The position numbers and the translations under genes are program-made. This document shows positions 23,856-37,809 of a stretch of 64,000 bases of DNA, one piece after another. Source of the DNA: Sapria himalayana (Eukaryota > Streptophyta > Magnoliopsida > Malpighiales > Rafflesiaceae); the NCBI GenBank assembly GCA_029783825.1, contig JAREIK010000379.1:909145-973144 (forward strand). Reading direction: 5' to 3'. The notes beneath the pieces are model-generated. The model worked only from the letters and a program-made list of their open reading frames with translations. It searched no databases and was not told the DNA's origin. Position 1 is the first letter of the stretch; each line of letters begins with the position of its first letter.

Positions 23856-26800
23856 ATATATATTATTCATATGAAGATGTGTTACTTCTTGTCGGTTTCT
23901 CATTTGCAAAAATTATTTTCATTTGAAGTTGCTATTAATAACATGAGTTGGCACAAGGAGCATTCTATTAAAGAAGGTGTGATTCCGCATTGCTTAGATT
24001 CTCCATCTTAGAAACAATTTGATTATATTCATCTATATTTTTTAGATATAAATCAAAATGCTAGATTAAGGCTGTGATTGTCATACCATATAATTTATTA
24101 CAATAAATATGTATGAAAGATGAATATATATTCTTATGTGTTATTGTGCATGGTCCGAGAAACCTTAATGACAAGTTGAATATTTTCTTGCAACACCATA
24201 TCGTGGAGATAAAAAATTTGTGGGAGCTTGGTATGGAAACATATGATATACCTAGAAAGCAGAACTTCTAGAGGTGAGCAACAATTATGTTAACTATAAC
24301 TAATTTTCTTGCATATTCAATGGTGTTAGGATGGAGTTAATAAGAGAAAATTAGTTTATCCATATTATATGGAGAACTATAGTTTATTTTTTCTGAACAA
24401 AGGTTGAAAGACTTCTTGGTTTGATAACAATCATAAGTTCTTATATATGGAACAACCATTTCATAAAAATATAAAGGTATTTTGAAAAGGTCAGATAGTT
24501 GTAAAATGTGCACCAACTTTGAGGTCACGTGCTGAAATATTAGAGATAATTGTAAAATATGGCTTTAAATTTGTTATAGACATTGATGGTGAATGTATTA
24601 ATGCACAAATTTTGAAGAATTGTCACTTTGGTTGGAAAAAAAGAAGCATATTTTAGGATTTGTCTTATTAGAAAACCAACCTCATTAGGCACAACTTATA
24701 TGTGATACACATTGAGAAGAACTTTTTGGATAATATTTTTAATATTATCATGAATGTATAAGGAAAAACAAAAGACATAACAATATCAAAAGAGGAATTA
24801 ATAGAGTTTCCTTCACACCTAGAGTTACATAAGAAAGAATCAATGAACAACTTCTCTAAGGCTTATTATAGTCTTGACAAAGATATAAAGTATGCTTTGT
24901 GCAAATGGCTAATAGAGATCAGGTTCCCTCGTGGATATGCATCTAACATGAGAAAATGCTTTGATATGAAGAAGCATATGTTATAGGATGAAAAGTCATG
25001 ATTTCCACGTGTTTATGAAGAGGCTAATACCCATAGTATTCCGTGAATTACTTCTAGGAAATGTTTGAGAAGCTTTGATTATACCAAGTATTTTTAAAAA
25101 AATCTCACTTGTAATATCATAATAAAGGAAGACATGCAGCAATTACAAAATGATATACTCATAATTTTATACAGACTTGGTGTATTTTCTTTCCAATCAT
25201 CTTTGACTTTATGAAATTTTTTCTGATCAACTTACCTTATGAATCCATGATAACAAGCCCAGTGTAATGTAGATGGATATATCCATTTGAGAGGTTATAT
25301 AATTTTCATTTCCTCTCATAAAAATTTAAATGTATCTGACAAAGAAATATTATTCTAATAAAGATTTATGTTAATTACCTTAGAAATTTGAAAAATAATA
25401 TTCAAAATAAAGCCAAAGTTGAAGAACTGATAGTAATGCTTACTTGATTAAATAAGCTTCAATATTTTAAGTGCACTACTTTCAACCTCAAGTATATTCA
25501 TCTCATTACAAAATGTCACAAAATAATAATTATGGTATGGTGATGGATCATAAGATGATGATATACTTTCCATTTTCACACATTTGGGTCAAGCATATGG
25601 TTGAGCAAAATCATATTTTTTTTGGATGATCATGAGTATCATGTTATACACACATATATTTTTTTGAATTGCAATGAAGTTAAACCTTATATTGAGTAAA
25701 TTTATAATCATTTTACCCTGTCATTTCTTTGTCATGGTATGTGATAGCTATTTTAATAGTCAAAATAAATTCAATCTTGTTTTTGTATATTTTATGCTAA
25801 GAAATTACGGTAAAAAGAACTATATATCGATGATGATGTGATTAATGGCAAGCTTGGCATAAATTTTTGATTTTGATTTGAGAAATTTGTTAGTATACAA
25901 CTTATTATTTTTTACTTCTAATAAATAACATGCCATAGTATATAAGTAAGAAATAAATTTTTTTCCTTTTTTAGGTATATTTTCTATCATCAAATATATA
26001 TAAGTGACAAATAAAGGATCTAGCTAAAGGGTCATTACAAAGTTTAAAGATCTATCTGATATATTGTGTAAATGGATATAAATTTCATACTTTAAAACTT
26101 GGTTCAAATAGAATTATAATGAACAGTGGTGTGTGCATTAAGGGGTCTAACTCAATTGTATCTAATATTGACTTTCATGGTTGATTGTTTAAAATTCTAC
26201 ACTTAAAGTATTGAGCTTTACTAATTAAGAGGATAATTTTATTTAAGTGTGACTGCTTTGGTCATATTCCAAAATTTGGTACTCGAATTTATAAGCAATA
26301 CAGCATTGTAGATATACACCATAAAAAATATTATCATAACTATAAGCCATTCATTCTCGTGGTGGAAGCAGAACAAGTGTGCTACACTACTTATCCAAGA
26401 AATATTGGTGACTAGTGAGCTATTTGTAAATAAAACCTAGATTAGCTACAAAAGTTGTTGAAAAAGATGTCAATATGACATCATCATGTGTACCTACATA
26501 TCAAAGAATATTATTGAAATTTATCCAATCAATCATGTGGTAGATGATGAGCTTGAAATATTAATAGGTAAAAATTAAAACTATTTATACATTGATGATG
26601 CACATGTTGAAGAAGGTAATGAGGAAGATTAATTGTATAATTAGATAAAGTTGAATATTTAGATTGAGATGATTTATTTGAAGTTTATGATGATGAGTAA
26701 ATATTTTTTAATTTTGATGTTAAGTTGTATTACTTATTTTGTAACTTTTACAATCGAGGTATTAAATTATAAATGCCACAAATATAAATGTGAATGGTTT

Positions 26801-27290
26801 CTCATTATATTTATTTGTATGACATATTCATTACATTATTTTATTGCCTTTGTATTTTTCAATAATTATGAAACTGGAATTAAGAATGAGAGGTGACATT
26901 TCAAGTGATCAAGGATCTCAATCCATGGGAGGAGTAGAAGAGGTCAACAAACAATTCGTGGAGGTAAAATTCAATATTTATTCAGTAACAACAACACTAC
27001 ACATATTTCTCCACATTCACCTAATGTAGAGAGGATACATAAGCATCACCAAATCATGAGACACATATATTATCTGCCACTAATATCCCATTTTGTCTTA
27101 TTCTATACTAGATAGTATTATTAGCTTCATCCTAACTATCTTAGAAGGTACATGCATTGAAACTGTAGCATTGACAATGAAATGATATTCACAATTCATT
27201 GTTTACTTGAAAATTAATGAAAAAAAATCTTCATTTGACCCACTATAGATAATAAATAGTATGTACCTTACATAAATCTACAATTGCATG
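23856..27290 (+). mobile_element. CACTA transposon, copy D (5' part missing)
   Basis: Homology to copy A starts at a point matching 5620 of copy A (GAAGATGTGTTACTTCTTGT, then AACATGAGTTGGCACAAGGA) and runs to about 27290. This includes the block after the transposase shared with 8534-8870. The whole 5' half is missing. The 3' subterminal motifs seen in copy A are not evident, and a tandem array follows at 27390. Confidence 0.8.
23870..26640 (+). pseudogene. TNP2-like CACTA transposase, copy D (C-terminal two thirds)
   Basis: It starts inside Transposase_21 (NMSWHKEHSIKEGVIPHCLD near 23940). Matches to copy A continue near 24650 (RICLIRKPTSLGTTYMxYTLR-like, broken), through SHDFHVFM near 24990 and the DUF4218-like part to about 25300. 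The DUF4216-like end lies at 26110-26560 (VCIKGSNSIVSNIDFHG, FKCDCFGHIPKFGTRIYKQY, YHNYKPFILVVEAEQVCYTT). This end is better preserved than in copies A and C, because the region between FHG and YKPF is collapsed in copy A. Stops and frameshifts throughout mean no product. It keeps the empty site of the hAT-like insertion of copy C near 24910. Confidence 0.88.
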
Positions 27291-27389
27291 CATTAATAAT
27301 TTTTTTTTGTTTGTAATTAATTTAAATAAGAACTATGCATGAAAATATAAATAAATTCTTTTGTTTAAAATTTAGTAATTTTTATTAAT

Positions 27390-27610
27390 TCATTTCTACA
27401 AATATACACAAACATATTCATATCTAAAAATATACATAAACATATTTATATCTAAAAATAAACATAAACATATTTATATCTAAACATATACATAAACATA
27501 TTTATATCTAGAAATATACATAATCATATTTAAAAATATACACAAACATATTTTTATCTAAAAATATACAAAAACAATATTTATGTCTAAAAATATACTA
27601 AAAGAATATG
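27390..27610. repeat. 28-bp tandem repeat
   Basis: About eight units of TCTAAAAATATACATAAACA plus TATTTATA follow in a row, with a few substitutions and short deletions. It lies between the end of CACTA copy D and the hAT fragment. No coding trace. Confidence 0.85.
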
Positions 27611-27624
27611 TTTTCTTATAAAGA

Positions 27625-28130
27625 AGAAGAAATTATAGACGGATATTAAACACTATTGGAATTTTAGATACCTAATATTGGAGTCATGTGTTGGTTACGA
27701 ACACCTGATATCTAAATACGTCAATAGTAAGAGTGATAAACTTATTATTGATAATAGATATTTATATACATGAATTTTATTTATTAAATTTCTGAATATT
27801 TTTTATGACACAACGAACATGTATTCGTTAGTTTATTCTCCCAACACATGCATTGCACTCAAGTGCATATGCAATATTAGTGACATGTTTTTGAAGTTTA
27901 GAAAAGATGTGACATTTAGTGACATGGTTGTTGAGATGAAAACCAAGTACTTAAATTACTGGTTTATTATTTTATCTCTTTATTGTTTGATTGCCTACAT
28001 GAACCCTAGAGTTAAGGTAGAAGGAGTAGAAAAAATTTTGACATACATATTCACATGCATGAACTTGAAACACCAACCTAAAAAATTCATTCACAAAAGA
28101 TCCAAAGAAGTCACTCCCTCTATCTAGTGA
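27625..28130 (+). pseudogene. hAT transposase C-terminal fragment
   Basis: The first 160 bp align with 49020-49190, the end of the hAT pseudogene further down (shared TTGGAGTCATGT, then ATCAATAGTAAGAGTG and GACAAACTTATTATTGA-like). It then runs on into sequence missing there: an open stretch from 27819 reads MVVEMKTKYLNYWFIILSLY, then CLIAYMNPRVKVEGVEKIL. This corresponds to the plant hAT segment where a Met-rich helix is followed by YW, LDPR and K, ahead of the dimerisation region. Together the two pieces cover adjoining parts of one family. The dimerisation tail itself is not seen. Frames are broken before 27819. Confidence 0.75.
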
Positions 28131-28569
28131 CTACCTACCAATGATCATTCATCAAAAAAAAAATCATCAAATATTAAGTATAAAGTTAAGCATACCTTGA
28201 ATAACGAAGACAATAACTAAGAGTTTGTTTGCATCCAAACACTACATGTATGACATGAAGAAATATTTATGTATATGTAATTCATATTTATGCATAAGTA
28301 ATCAATAATCATGCCCCTAACCCTAGGTATAACTTATGCCTTGCATTTTTTGCTTTCTTGTGGATTCATTTGGAAGAACATATAATACCCCTAGGATTGT
28401 TTGCTATGCTTTACCTTTTTATTGGTTCATAGAGAGGGAGAAGATTTTCTTTGATTTCTTTTCTCTAATAATATACTCTAATAATTTATTACTTTTGCAT
28501 TCTTCTAAGTAGAAATTCATAAATTTTGAATGACCCCATGATTGGCCAAGATTTCTTGAGCTTGAAGTC

Positions 28570-29640
28570 ATGACTCTAGAAAGTGGTTGAGTATTTGAAA
28601 TGGTGTTTGATTAAGTATTTTTAACTATATGTAATATGAAGTCATAGTATCAAGAAGTATTTATAATTTTTGTCTTTTATCACTCTAATAAAAAGTCATA
28701 GCAATTGGAATGTCTATGGCATTAGCACCAGTCACTCTTATTCATCATATAGTCATGGTGTTATGAATGACTATGATACTAAGAATAGCCTCACTTGTGC
28801 ATAATATGGTCATGATGTTGAGAATAGCCATGATGCTAGAAATGACCTCTCATATGTATAGTATGGCTATAATGGTGGGAATGACAATGGCTTTGACTTT
28901 GATCTTTCTCATATATCACATAGCTAGGACAATGTAAATAGTCACGACACTAGAAATTAGCAAGCACTTAAAAGTCACAACGTTGTCTTCTCTTGAGGGC
29001 AAGAGTTGCAGGCTTGAAAAGTAAGCATGATCAAGTAAATTCTCTTTATAATATTTGGTATCCAAAAGTTGAGGCATTAGATAATTTCTAGGGCTTTGGC
29101 TAGAGTAATTTTTGCTTTATAACTTTTTGTAGCTTAAATGTTATTCATTCATGAAAATGTGATAACTTTAACTTGAAAACACATAGCTTTGATAAAAATA
29201 AAGTCACGATGTTAGGATGTGGTCTCGACTTTTAGTGCTAGTGGAGTACTTGGTTATTATGATGTAAAATTAATATCATATTTGTTTAATTGTTATGATA
29301 TTAGTTTTGATGCAACTCAATGATAAAATCACAACTAAAAAAATATGTTGCATATTTGAAGAATTATTCTAATGAGGTAGTAGATTTTTAGCATACAAAA
29401 ATTGCTATGATTTTATAAGTAGAGTTTTAACCATTATTGGATGTCGAAATTGCTCAATGGCCCATAAATCACCAAGCATTCAAATGCATCCAAAAACATA
29501 AATGATTTTATGAATCTTCATCAAAATTCATTAAAACTCTAAAATCATAAAATCAATCCAATTACAACTATTTTCATGCTTACACATCATCAAATAGTAT
29601 CATAGATATACAAGAATATTTAGTAATTTATTTACCGAAC
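28570..29640 (+). repeat. Unclassified dispersed repeat R1, copy a
   Basis: This segment has loose internal repeats built on GTCATGAC, ATGGTCATGATGTTGAGAAT and CTAGAAATGACCTCTCAT. It then has a stretch with ATAACTTTTTGTAGCTTAAA and CTAGTGGAGTACTTGGTTAT. It recurs at 30780-31560 (same strand) and 54080-54990 (opposite strand). There is no coding trace. Two direct copies about 2.2 kb apart could be LTRs of a small retroelement, but I see no clear TG/CA ends, PBS or polypurine tract. Confidence 0.7.
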
Positions 29641-30299
29641 AAACTCACACACTATCTATTACTCATCCCCAAGCATTAACTATCCCATTAATAAAAATAG
29701 CTCAAACATCATCTCAGATTAATTCTACATAATTGACAATAACATCATAATATATAAATAAACAAAAAGTGCAAAACAATATATTGAGCGAGGTTGGTGG
29801 GATGTTTTCATTTAGGATCATACTTATCAAAAGTAAAATATGATTTGGAGTTCTTGAATGATAGCATATAAATGGATGGTCTCTCCAAATTTGGTTTCAG
29901 TATAGCTACCCAATGGAATATATTCACCATAAGGTCATGGAATTCCTTTCTTCTTTGCCCAATTCAGTTCAATGTAACCTCAAAAAATCCCATTACAAAA
30001 TACAAGTCCATTTGATTTTCACTATATTTTCCCAATTCCTCTATCTATTAGTTCTCATTAAATTTTATGTCATTTCTATTTATATCATCTCTTTTCATAA
30101 TCTTTCCAATTCATTGTGATTGCCTCATATGGTCTCCCAAGCAATTCATCATTTCCCATCAAAATGATCTTTATGCATTTTATCTCCTCATCTAAGAAGT
30201 TGTAGATTTTCTCTTCAAATAATTATTATTTCATGATAAAAAATTTCTCTTTTTTTCGAGATACTTTTCTCACATTACATCTTATTTTCCTAGCTTTTT

Positions 30300-30332
<33 letters not shown>

Positions 30333-30779
30333 CTATTACTACTACATGTAAGAATTTGGTCTCATTTTTTAGGACTTCACTATTTTGTTCAAAATTCCAC
30401 TATACATTTTTCAAAATATATAAAATATCAATAGACATACCTCCATATGAAGTTAGGGAATGCTCAATGTGTGCTTCCTCTTCTTTTTATCTTTCTCCCC
30501 TTTGTTTTTTTTGCCATGTATGTCAACTTCAATGAAGGATGGTCACTCTTTCCAAATTTTTATTGATTCTTTCCCTTCATGAATCAGATTCTTTTACTTT
30601 TTATCTCTTTCAATTCCTCTTATAATGCTCGACAATATTAGGGAAGACACTATCAGACACATTATATCAACTTGTTAATCGTTGAGGACTTCATCGACTT
30701 GACATAGTAATGTAATTATGGAAGAGTGACTTAGTTGGTCAAACAATTTAATTTCAAGAAACAAAAAACCAATTTCTCA
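29641..30779. other. Spacer between R1 copies a and b, with (TAC)n
   Basis: AT-rich, pyrimidine-biased sequence holds a perfect (TAC)10 run at 30301-30330. Short open frames occur but show no family features. No terminal repeats found. Confidence 0.6.
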
Positions 30780-31560
30780 AGAATCTTCCAACATCAAAAT
30801 ATGGCATAATATGACCATGACTATGGAAATGATCATGACTCAGGAAATGACAACAACACTAGAAATAACCTCTCATGTGCATAATATGACCGTGATACTA
30901 GGATTGACCGAAACCCCAGTTTTGACCTTCCTCATATATGAGATGACTGTGAAACTATGAATGAAAATGACATTGGTAATTAGCCTATACATCAAAGTAG
31001 TAACATTGCATTCTCTTGATGGCAAGAGTCATGACCATGGGAAGTAGCCATGTTTGAGTAAACATCCTCTATAAAATTTGAAGTCCAAATGTATCGGTGC
31101 TCAATAATTACCATGACTTTGGCCTGAGTAATTTTAGCTTTACAACTTTTGGAAGCTCAAATTCATGACTTTGTGAAAAGGCCAACAATTTAATTTGTTA
31201 TGAGATAAGGTTGACTAAAACTTCAAGATAATATCGTAATGAAAAGAATATGTTGCTTAACTTAAAGGATTATGCTATTAAGGTGGTTTAGTCATGACAT
31301 ACAAAATTTCCATGACTACATAAGTCGACTTTCATCCGAGATGGAAGCTAAAACTAATTTGCTGATACATAAATCACCAAGTTTTGAAATGACTCTAAAA
31401 ACATAGTAATATCATGACTATTCATAAAAACTTACCAAAACACAAAAATCATGAAATAGATCCAAAGATGGCCATTCCTATGCGTATATATCATTAAATG
31501 GCACCACTAATACACAAAAATAGTCGGTAATCTATATACCAAATACATGTGAGATATGAT
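30780..31560 (+). repeat. R1 repeat, copy b
   Basis: It aligns with copy a over its middle and end: AATAACCTCTCATGTGCATA, GATGGCAAGAGTCATGACCA, GAGTAATTTTAGCTTTACAA and TCGGTAATCTATATACCAAA have counterparts near 28830, 28998, 29105 and 29615. The 5' part is shorter than in copy a. No coding trace. Confidence 0.7.
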
Positions 31561-31564
31561 TTTG

Positions 31565-32060
31565 AGTACAACATTTATTTTTCTTCTATTGAGTAATTGA
31601 AAATTTCAGATCATAGAAGTTGGTTGTAAGATCTTTCAAAATGTCGAAAGGATTGCATTACTTCTCGATATGATGAGCAAGTTCTTTTCTTTTCTAAAAT
31701 AAACACAATTATCTATTGGACAAGCACCTCAACTCTCAATTTATTTGGAGTTAGGACAAAGAACTCTTGAGTTAATGCCCCATTTGAATTAGGAGAGGAC
31801 TCTATTTCTAAAGAAACATTTGTCACTAAAATAAAATCAAAATCAAAATCAAAGTCAATATGATTTGTACTTGTTTTTATATGTAATAATTTGATAGAAA
31901 AGTCATCATAATATGAAAAAACAAATACAATAGTAATTGAGTGGTAATAATCTATTTTAGTTAGAAGCTCAAAGAAAACTAAAAAGAGAAAGGAGTAATA
32001 TGAGATACAAAAATTTCTTATACATGATTAACTAGTTTTAACACCTCAAAGAATGAGTAA
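31565..32060 (+). repeat. Direct repeat R2, first copy
   Basis: Starting TTTTGAGTACAACATTTATT, with GTTGTAAGATCTTTCAAAAT, CCTCAACTCTCAATTTATTT and GAACTCTTGAGTTAATGCC, this block matches 32555-33010 about 990 bp downstream in the same orientation. There is no coding trace and no diagnostic ends. Confidence 0.7.
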
Positions 32061-32554
32061 TGATCAAATAAAAAATAAAATAAAATCAATACTAATTAAT
32101 ATTCAAAATATCTCAAAAAAAAGCATGTCCCCTTTTTTATATTAGTAATGTAAAAATTCTAAAAAGCATTTAACTCATCTATGAAAAGCTACAAAGGATA
32201 TAAGCATTTGAATTTAGGTCATTACTACAATTGATGAATGTGTGTCATGATAATCTATGTTAAAAGTCTTAAAAAATTTTATTGCAATAAGTATCATCTG
32301 TAGTGATATACTTTATCATCAAAACTAGACTACACATTGAATACATACTTGCAATCAATAATATATATTCTCAAATATCAAAGTACATGTTCCTAAGTCT
32401 ATTAGAATAGAGGGCATTTATCACTTTCACCATGGTTTGATATTATCTTGAATAAAAAAAATATCGAAAGAAGATTTGAGTATCTTAGAAAAACCATGAA
32501 TAAAATTTAAGTAGCAAAAAATGAGATAGATGTGCAATTAAATCTATGACATAT

Positions 32555-33010
32555 CATGTTGAGTACAACTCTTTTATTTATTTCAAAGAGCAATTGAAAG
32601 ATCAAAATCATTGGATTTGATTGTAAGATCTTTGTACTTCTCTAGAGACTTCCCTTAATTTTGAATATACTAAAAAAATTATTTTATTATAAAATATATA
32701 TGATGAACTAGTGGTCAACCCACTCAACTCCCAATTAATTTGTAATTTGGAAAAACAAACTCTTGATCTAATATCCAATCTGAAATATGAGATAATTCTA
32801 TTTTTAATGCAACATATCTCTCCATTAAAATCAAAATTAATATATTTTATAAACTTGTTTTTAAATATAATAATTTATTAGAAGAGTCACCATACTATGA
32901 TGAAACAAATTCAAAAGTAATTACATGGAGAAAATTATACTCAAAAAAATTCATAGCTCAAAAAAATTCAGAAAACAAGAAAGAGTAAGAAAATTAGAAG
33001 TTTCTTTAAA
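32555..33010 (+). repeat. Direct repeat R2, second copy
   Basis: It matches the first R2 copy (GTTGAGTACAACTCTTTTAT, GATTGTAAGATCTTTGTACT, CTCAACTCCCAATTAATTTG, AAACTCTTGATCTAATATCC) with many substitutions. The sequence between the two copies (32061-32554) holds nothing I recognise. Confidence 0.7.
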
Positions 33011-34435
33011 TTCTTAACTAGTCTCCTATCCTTAAATAACAAGTTATGCTCAAAAAAAAAAGAAAAGAAAACAAAAAGCTCTAATTAATATTATATCTAT
33101 CTCAGAAAAATAACATATATAACTTTTTGAATATTTGATAACCAATAAATATATATTTTATTGTCAATAGCGTCATCTTATTACATCTTATAGAGAGATC
33201 CTGATTAAAATAATTATTCTAAGAATTATCGAAAGATAAGTTGAATAGTCCTTTTCAAGTATACAAGACTTGAAAATTCATTTGAAATGAAATGATTGAG
33301 AAATGCATTTGGTCGATCAGACAATTGGTAGTTAAAATTATATTTTCGCAAAAAATAACTTAAAAATACTTTTATCATAGAGAACCATGGTAATCATCTC
33401 AATTAAATATTTATTCTTTACATTTACAATATTATTTTGTAGGGATATGTTAGCACATACAATCTACTAGATGTACATATTATTAATATAGTCAAATATC
33501 AATGTCATATATTTACTCTAAAGTACTAATAATATGTAAAATGTTAAAATTAGCATTTAATTATATTTTAAAATTTCAAAAAAAATTAATAAAAAATAAT
33601 ATTAGAGTAGCTTCAAATAAAATAAATCAAAAATAAATAAAATCATCAATGAAAGTCATGGAATATATTAGGTCATCTCGAGTAGAGTAGTAAGTTCTAT
33701 TATAATTTCTTGTCTAATAGAACTCGTAATCTAATATATAGATATCATTTATACTAAATACAAAATTCTTAGTATACTTAAAGATTAATAACAAAGTTGA
33801 TAATGAAGAAGTAAAGAGTCTACTAGACTAAAGTCTAAAACACCTAGCATACTTCTAAATAATAGAGAAAAAACATATACAAATTATTATGCATATAATC
33901 AAAACAAATCATTATCGAAATCTCTAAAACATACAAAATAATATCAGTAGGAGAAAAAAAATATTATATTTAAGTTGTTTAACAAATCACTCATGAAAAG
34001 TAAATCATTTGTACACTCAACATAAAATAAAACTTCCTACAAAATAAAGTATTAATGTCAATATTTTCATAACTACATACTTTAGATATTTTGTTATAAA
34101 TTATAACAATATTATAAGAACAACTAAAAATAATTGTAAATAGTAAATAATTATATGTGGCGTGACTATTTTTTATTAGTAAATTATTTATAACTGAGAA
34201 ATAAGATGAGTAGTAAAAATTATTAATTCTGTATGATATGAAATGTTTTTTATGATCTTATAATAGAGGAATTTTGTTTAATTCACACAATAAAGATGAT
34301 TATAGAACAATTTTGTGAGAGCATTAAAATAGATCTCATAATCAGCCTATTTATTTAAAAAATCTTTAGTTATTTCAGTATCTACTAAGAAAATAAATCT
34401 AATAACTTACTAACTAGCACATACTTCATTTTAAA
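33011..34435. other. AT-rich stretch without recognised features
   Basis: I see no coding similarity, terminal repeat or tandem structure in this 1.4 kb. Short A-runs and TA-rich patches only. Confidence 0.6.
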
Positions 34436-36010
34436 GATCTTATGCCTCTTTCTCTACCTTGATTGGTGTATGCTGTATCCTAGGTAAGTAATATAAGATA
34501 TGCCTTTATTATGGCTTTCTATGCTTAGTTTAGATAATTCTTGACTATTTGATAATAGTAATACCAACCCATCAAAAATATACCCTCCAGAAGTAAATTA
34601 AAACTTATTATAACACATGATAAATAAACATTATTGTAACACAAAATATGCAAGGGAAACGCAACACAAATAAATCCATGGAACACGATATCACAAAAAC
34701 CCTATAGCACCCATGACACATATCAACCTTCGAATTAAATGAAACACAATCCCTATGAGAAAGATACCACAACCCCTTAAATAATATATTTACTAGATAA
34801 TCGAGTGTTTTCATATAGAACATACAATATATCCCAAGAATACATTAGTATTCATGTTCATTGCACCAACAAACAACATCTACCACACACAATCACAACA
34901 ACCACACATACAAGCCATTATTGTCGACATCAATGAACACCATCACTATGCAATGCCAACCATTATGCAATGCTAGCAACCATGCAATGATATTGGGCAA
35001 AACACCACACAACACTAATGTTCATAACACCACATGACACTATTGTGCACAACACCACATGACTCCACTTTCTAGCAACAATGCAACACTATTAGTCACA
35101 ACACCACATAATCTATAATGATTATAGTCTTTACTTTGAAAATTACTTCCAATAACTTTCTATCATGGCCAATCATCCTAAAGCATATACACTATATTAA
35201 AGATCTTATGGCACTTTTTCTATATTGATATTTATAAGTCTTTCAATGGTTCAATCATTGTTCTCATATGTAAATAATATGATATATATAACTTTCAATT
35301 ATTGTTCTCCATGCTCAATTCAATCAATCATTTTACTCGCTGATAATAGTAGTGACAACCCAACAAAAATATATTTAAAAACGTAAATGAAAACATATTA
35401 CCACACATCCTAAAAAAGAATTATATTAATAACACAAATGTGCAAGAGAAACCCAACACAGATGAATCCATGGAACACATTAGCACAAAAATTCTTTAGC
35501 ACCCAAGGCTCACAGCGGCCTTCAAAAAAAACACAACCCCTATGAGAAAGTTACTGCTACTTCTGAAAAATATGGTTATTACACAATCTAGTATTTGCAT
35601 AAATAACACATATCACATCCCCAAAACAAAATAGTCTTCATGATAATTGCACCAACAAACTACATCTACCTCACAAAATCACAACATCCACACATACTAA
35701 GCCATTGTTGATGATGCCAATGCACACCACCACTGTGCGACGACAGTAATTATCCAATGCTAGCAACCCCCCAATGCTATTGAAAGCAACACCACACTAC
35801 ACTAATGTTCATAACACCACATGATAGTATTGTACACACCACCAGATGACACATTTGGACAACCATTGTGTGATGTCATCAACCATGCGGAAACCATTAC
35901 ACTAAGGTTTACTAGACAACCATTGGACAACTATACACATCAACCATGAAACACCACACAACACTGCCTGACCAAAATGCAACACTAACAACCATTTATA
36001 CACCATTCAT
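34436..36010 (+). repeat. Tandem duplication of a ~770-bp unit
   Basis: 34436-35200 and 35205-36010 align in order: ATAATAGTAATACCAACCCA with ATAATAGTAGTGACAACCCA, AAATCCATGGAACACG with GAATCCATGGAACACA, CAATCCCTATGAGAAAG with CAACCCCTATGAGAAAG, and CACCAACAAACAACATCTAC with its partner near 35650. Each unit ends in short repeats of the type ACACCACATGACACTATTGT. There is no coding trace; an open frame on the minus strand at 34608-34823 falls within the unit and is not conserved in the second copy. Confidence 0.8.
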
Positions 36011-37692
36011 CTCTATAGTTTGAAAGATTTATGTTCATGATACCATTTAAGTGAAAAACTAAACTATTATATAACAATCAAAATCACACTTGATAAAATT
36101 TGTAGATGGGTTTCTAGTACTTTATATATAACAATAGAGACTTAGGCAATCCATGAATTGGATGCTTCTATCAAAAAATATAAAATCAAATGAAAAATGT
36201 TCCAACATGAAATATTTGTTAATGATGAATAATAATAATAGACAAAAATTCATATCAAAAACATTTTCACCACAAAAAATAAAATATCAAGGTCAATTCA
36301 AAAATATCTGTGAAACTACTCCCTAAAGTATGCCCAATCATTAAGACCAACATTGATCCAATTTTTTCTCTTTTATAGTTGTTCTAGTAGTCTTAGCTCA
36401 CAAGTCTCAATATAGTGAAATATATATATTTATCTACATGATCTAACACTATCCTGGACAAAAAAGTGCCTTTTATTGGAACTTGAATACTATTGTAGTG
36501 TAAAAGAAGGTGAAAAAATAAAAAAAAATGAGAATGAAATTTTCTAAAACAAAAAATAAGCAATACAATTCTTTTACATCTTCCAGGGGTAATCAAAAGA
36601 ACAAGATAAAAAGAATCTTCTATGGGTTTACCAGATTCTTTGGATGACTAGCTCTAGATATGATTGACATAATGACTAATTTGTAATGTAATGCTCATGA
36701 GTCTTGAATAAAATTTGAAGTTGAAAGAAAATAAGTTGATAATGATTCCTAACATCAATTATTACTGACGAACAAACATCTCTTTTAAATATAGATTGGA
36801 ACAAGTCTTCTAATTGAAACCTAAATTCACATAATGACTAATTTGTAAAAATTTTATAGTTACTCCCCCTAATACCACTTCTCCTACCTGAAAAGTAGGT
36901 TTGGCATGCCTAAACAATGCACTCATGCATGATCTCAACTCATGCATGATACACCAATGATTTAAAAAATGAATGCAATTTTACTAACAAAAGATTTCAA
37001 AAGTATAAAAAAATCATCACCATATACTTTGATACAACTTTGATTTCAATAAAAAAGGTGATGTTCGATGACAAATGAATCTTGGACACAACAAAATGCC
37101 AAAAGAATATGAAAAAAAATTAACAATAATTTGGAAAAAATCAAAGTGGCACATCCTCCTAGACTAGTCACTAAGTCCAAGTTCATGTCATGATGTCTGA
37201 GTTTTTGAAAAAGAAAAGAAAAAAATTATCAATATGAATGAGCTAGGTTAGATAATTATTTGGAATGGTGGGCATGAAAAAAACATACTCTAAAGTTTAA
37301 GAAAAATTCAAAATATGAGTTTACCCATTTATATTTAATTCATATATACATCAAAAAGAAACAACAAGAAATTAATATAATGAAAAATGCACAACCATGC
37401 TCTACTTGTTTATGAACTAACTCCACAATTCATAACAATGGTTTCCTATCCAATCAACATCCTCACTTTCACTTTCTATTGCTTGTTTATTCTTGTTACT
37501 TTAGTTTCACCTTCATCCTCTCCATTGTTAGCTCCTTCAACTTTCACATCTGAATAATTGTCATGTCCACCCAATTTTTGGTTTAAATGAAAACCTAGCA
37601 CTTGCACCTTCTCTCATATTGCATTTGTGACCATCCATTCTTCTACCAAAATTATCTTTTTCTTCTTTTTCTACTTCTCCCCTAATTCAATT

Positions 37693-37723
<31 letters not shown>

Positions 37724-37804
37724 TTCTATATCTCTCTCTTGTTCCTTAACACATGCCTTTCTTTCTTCTCTATCTCTAATTCTCCATAGCTCTTTCTTTC
37801 CCTT
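36011..37804. other. Unassigned flank of copia-2, with (TC)n
   Basis: I see no coding similarity. 37440-37800 is pyrimidine-rich and includes a (TC) run at 37692-37718. GTATC at 37805-37809 is the left target duplication of copia-2, and its pre-insertion continuation is at 46391. Confidence 0.6.
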
Positions 37805-37809
37805 GTATC

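Noticed and set aside
28570..31560. R1 copies a and b as LTRs of a retrotransposon with the spacer 29641-30779 as its interior
   Set aside because: No PBS, polypurine tract, TG/CA ends or target duplication could be found, and the third copy lies alone inside copia-3.
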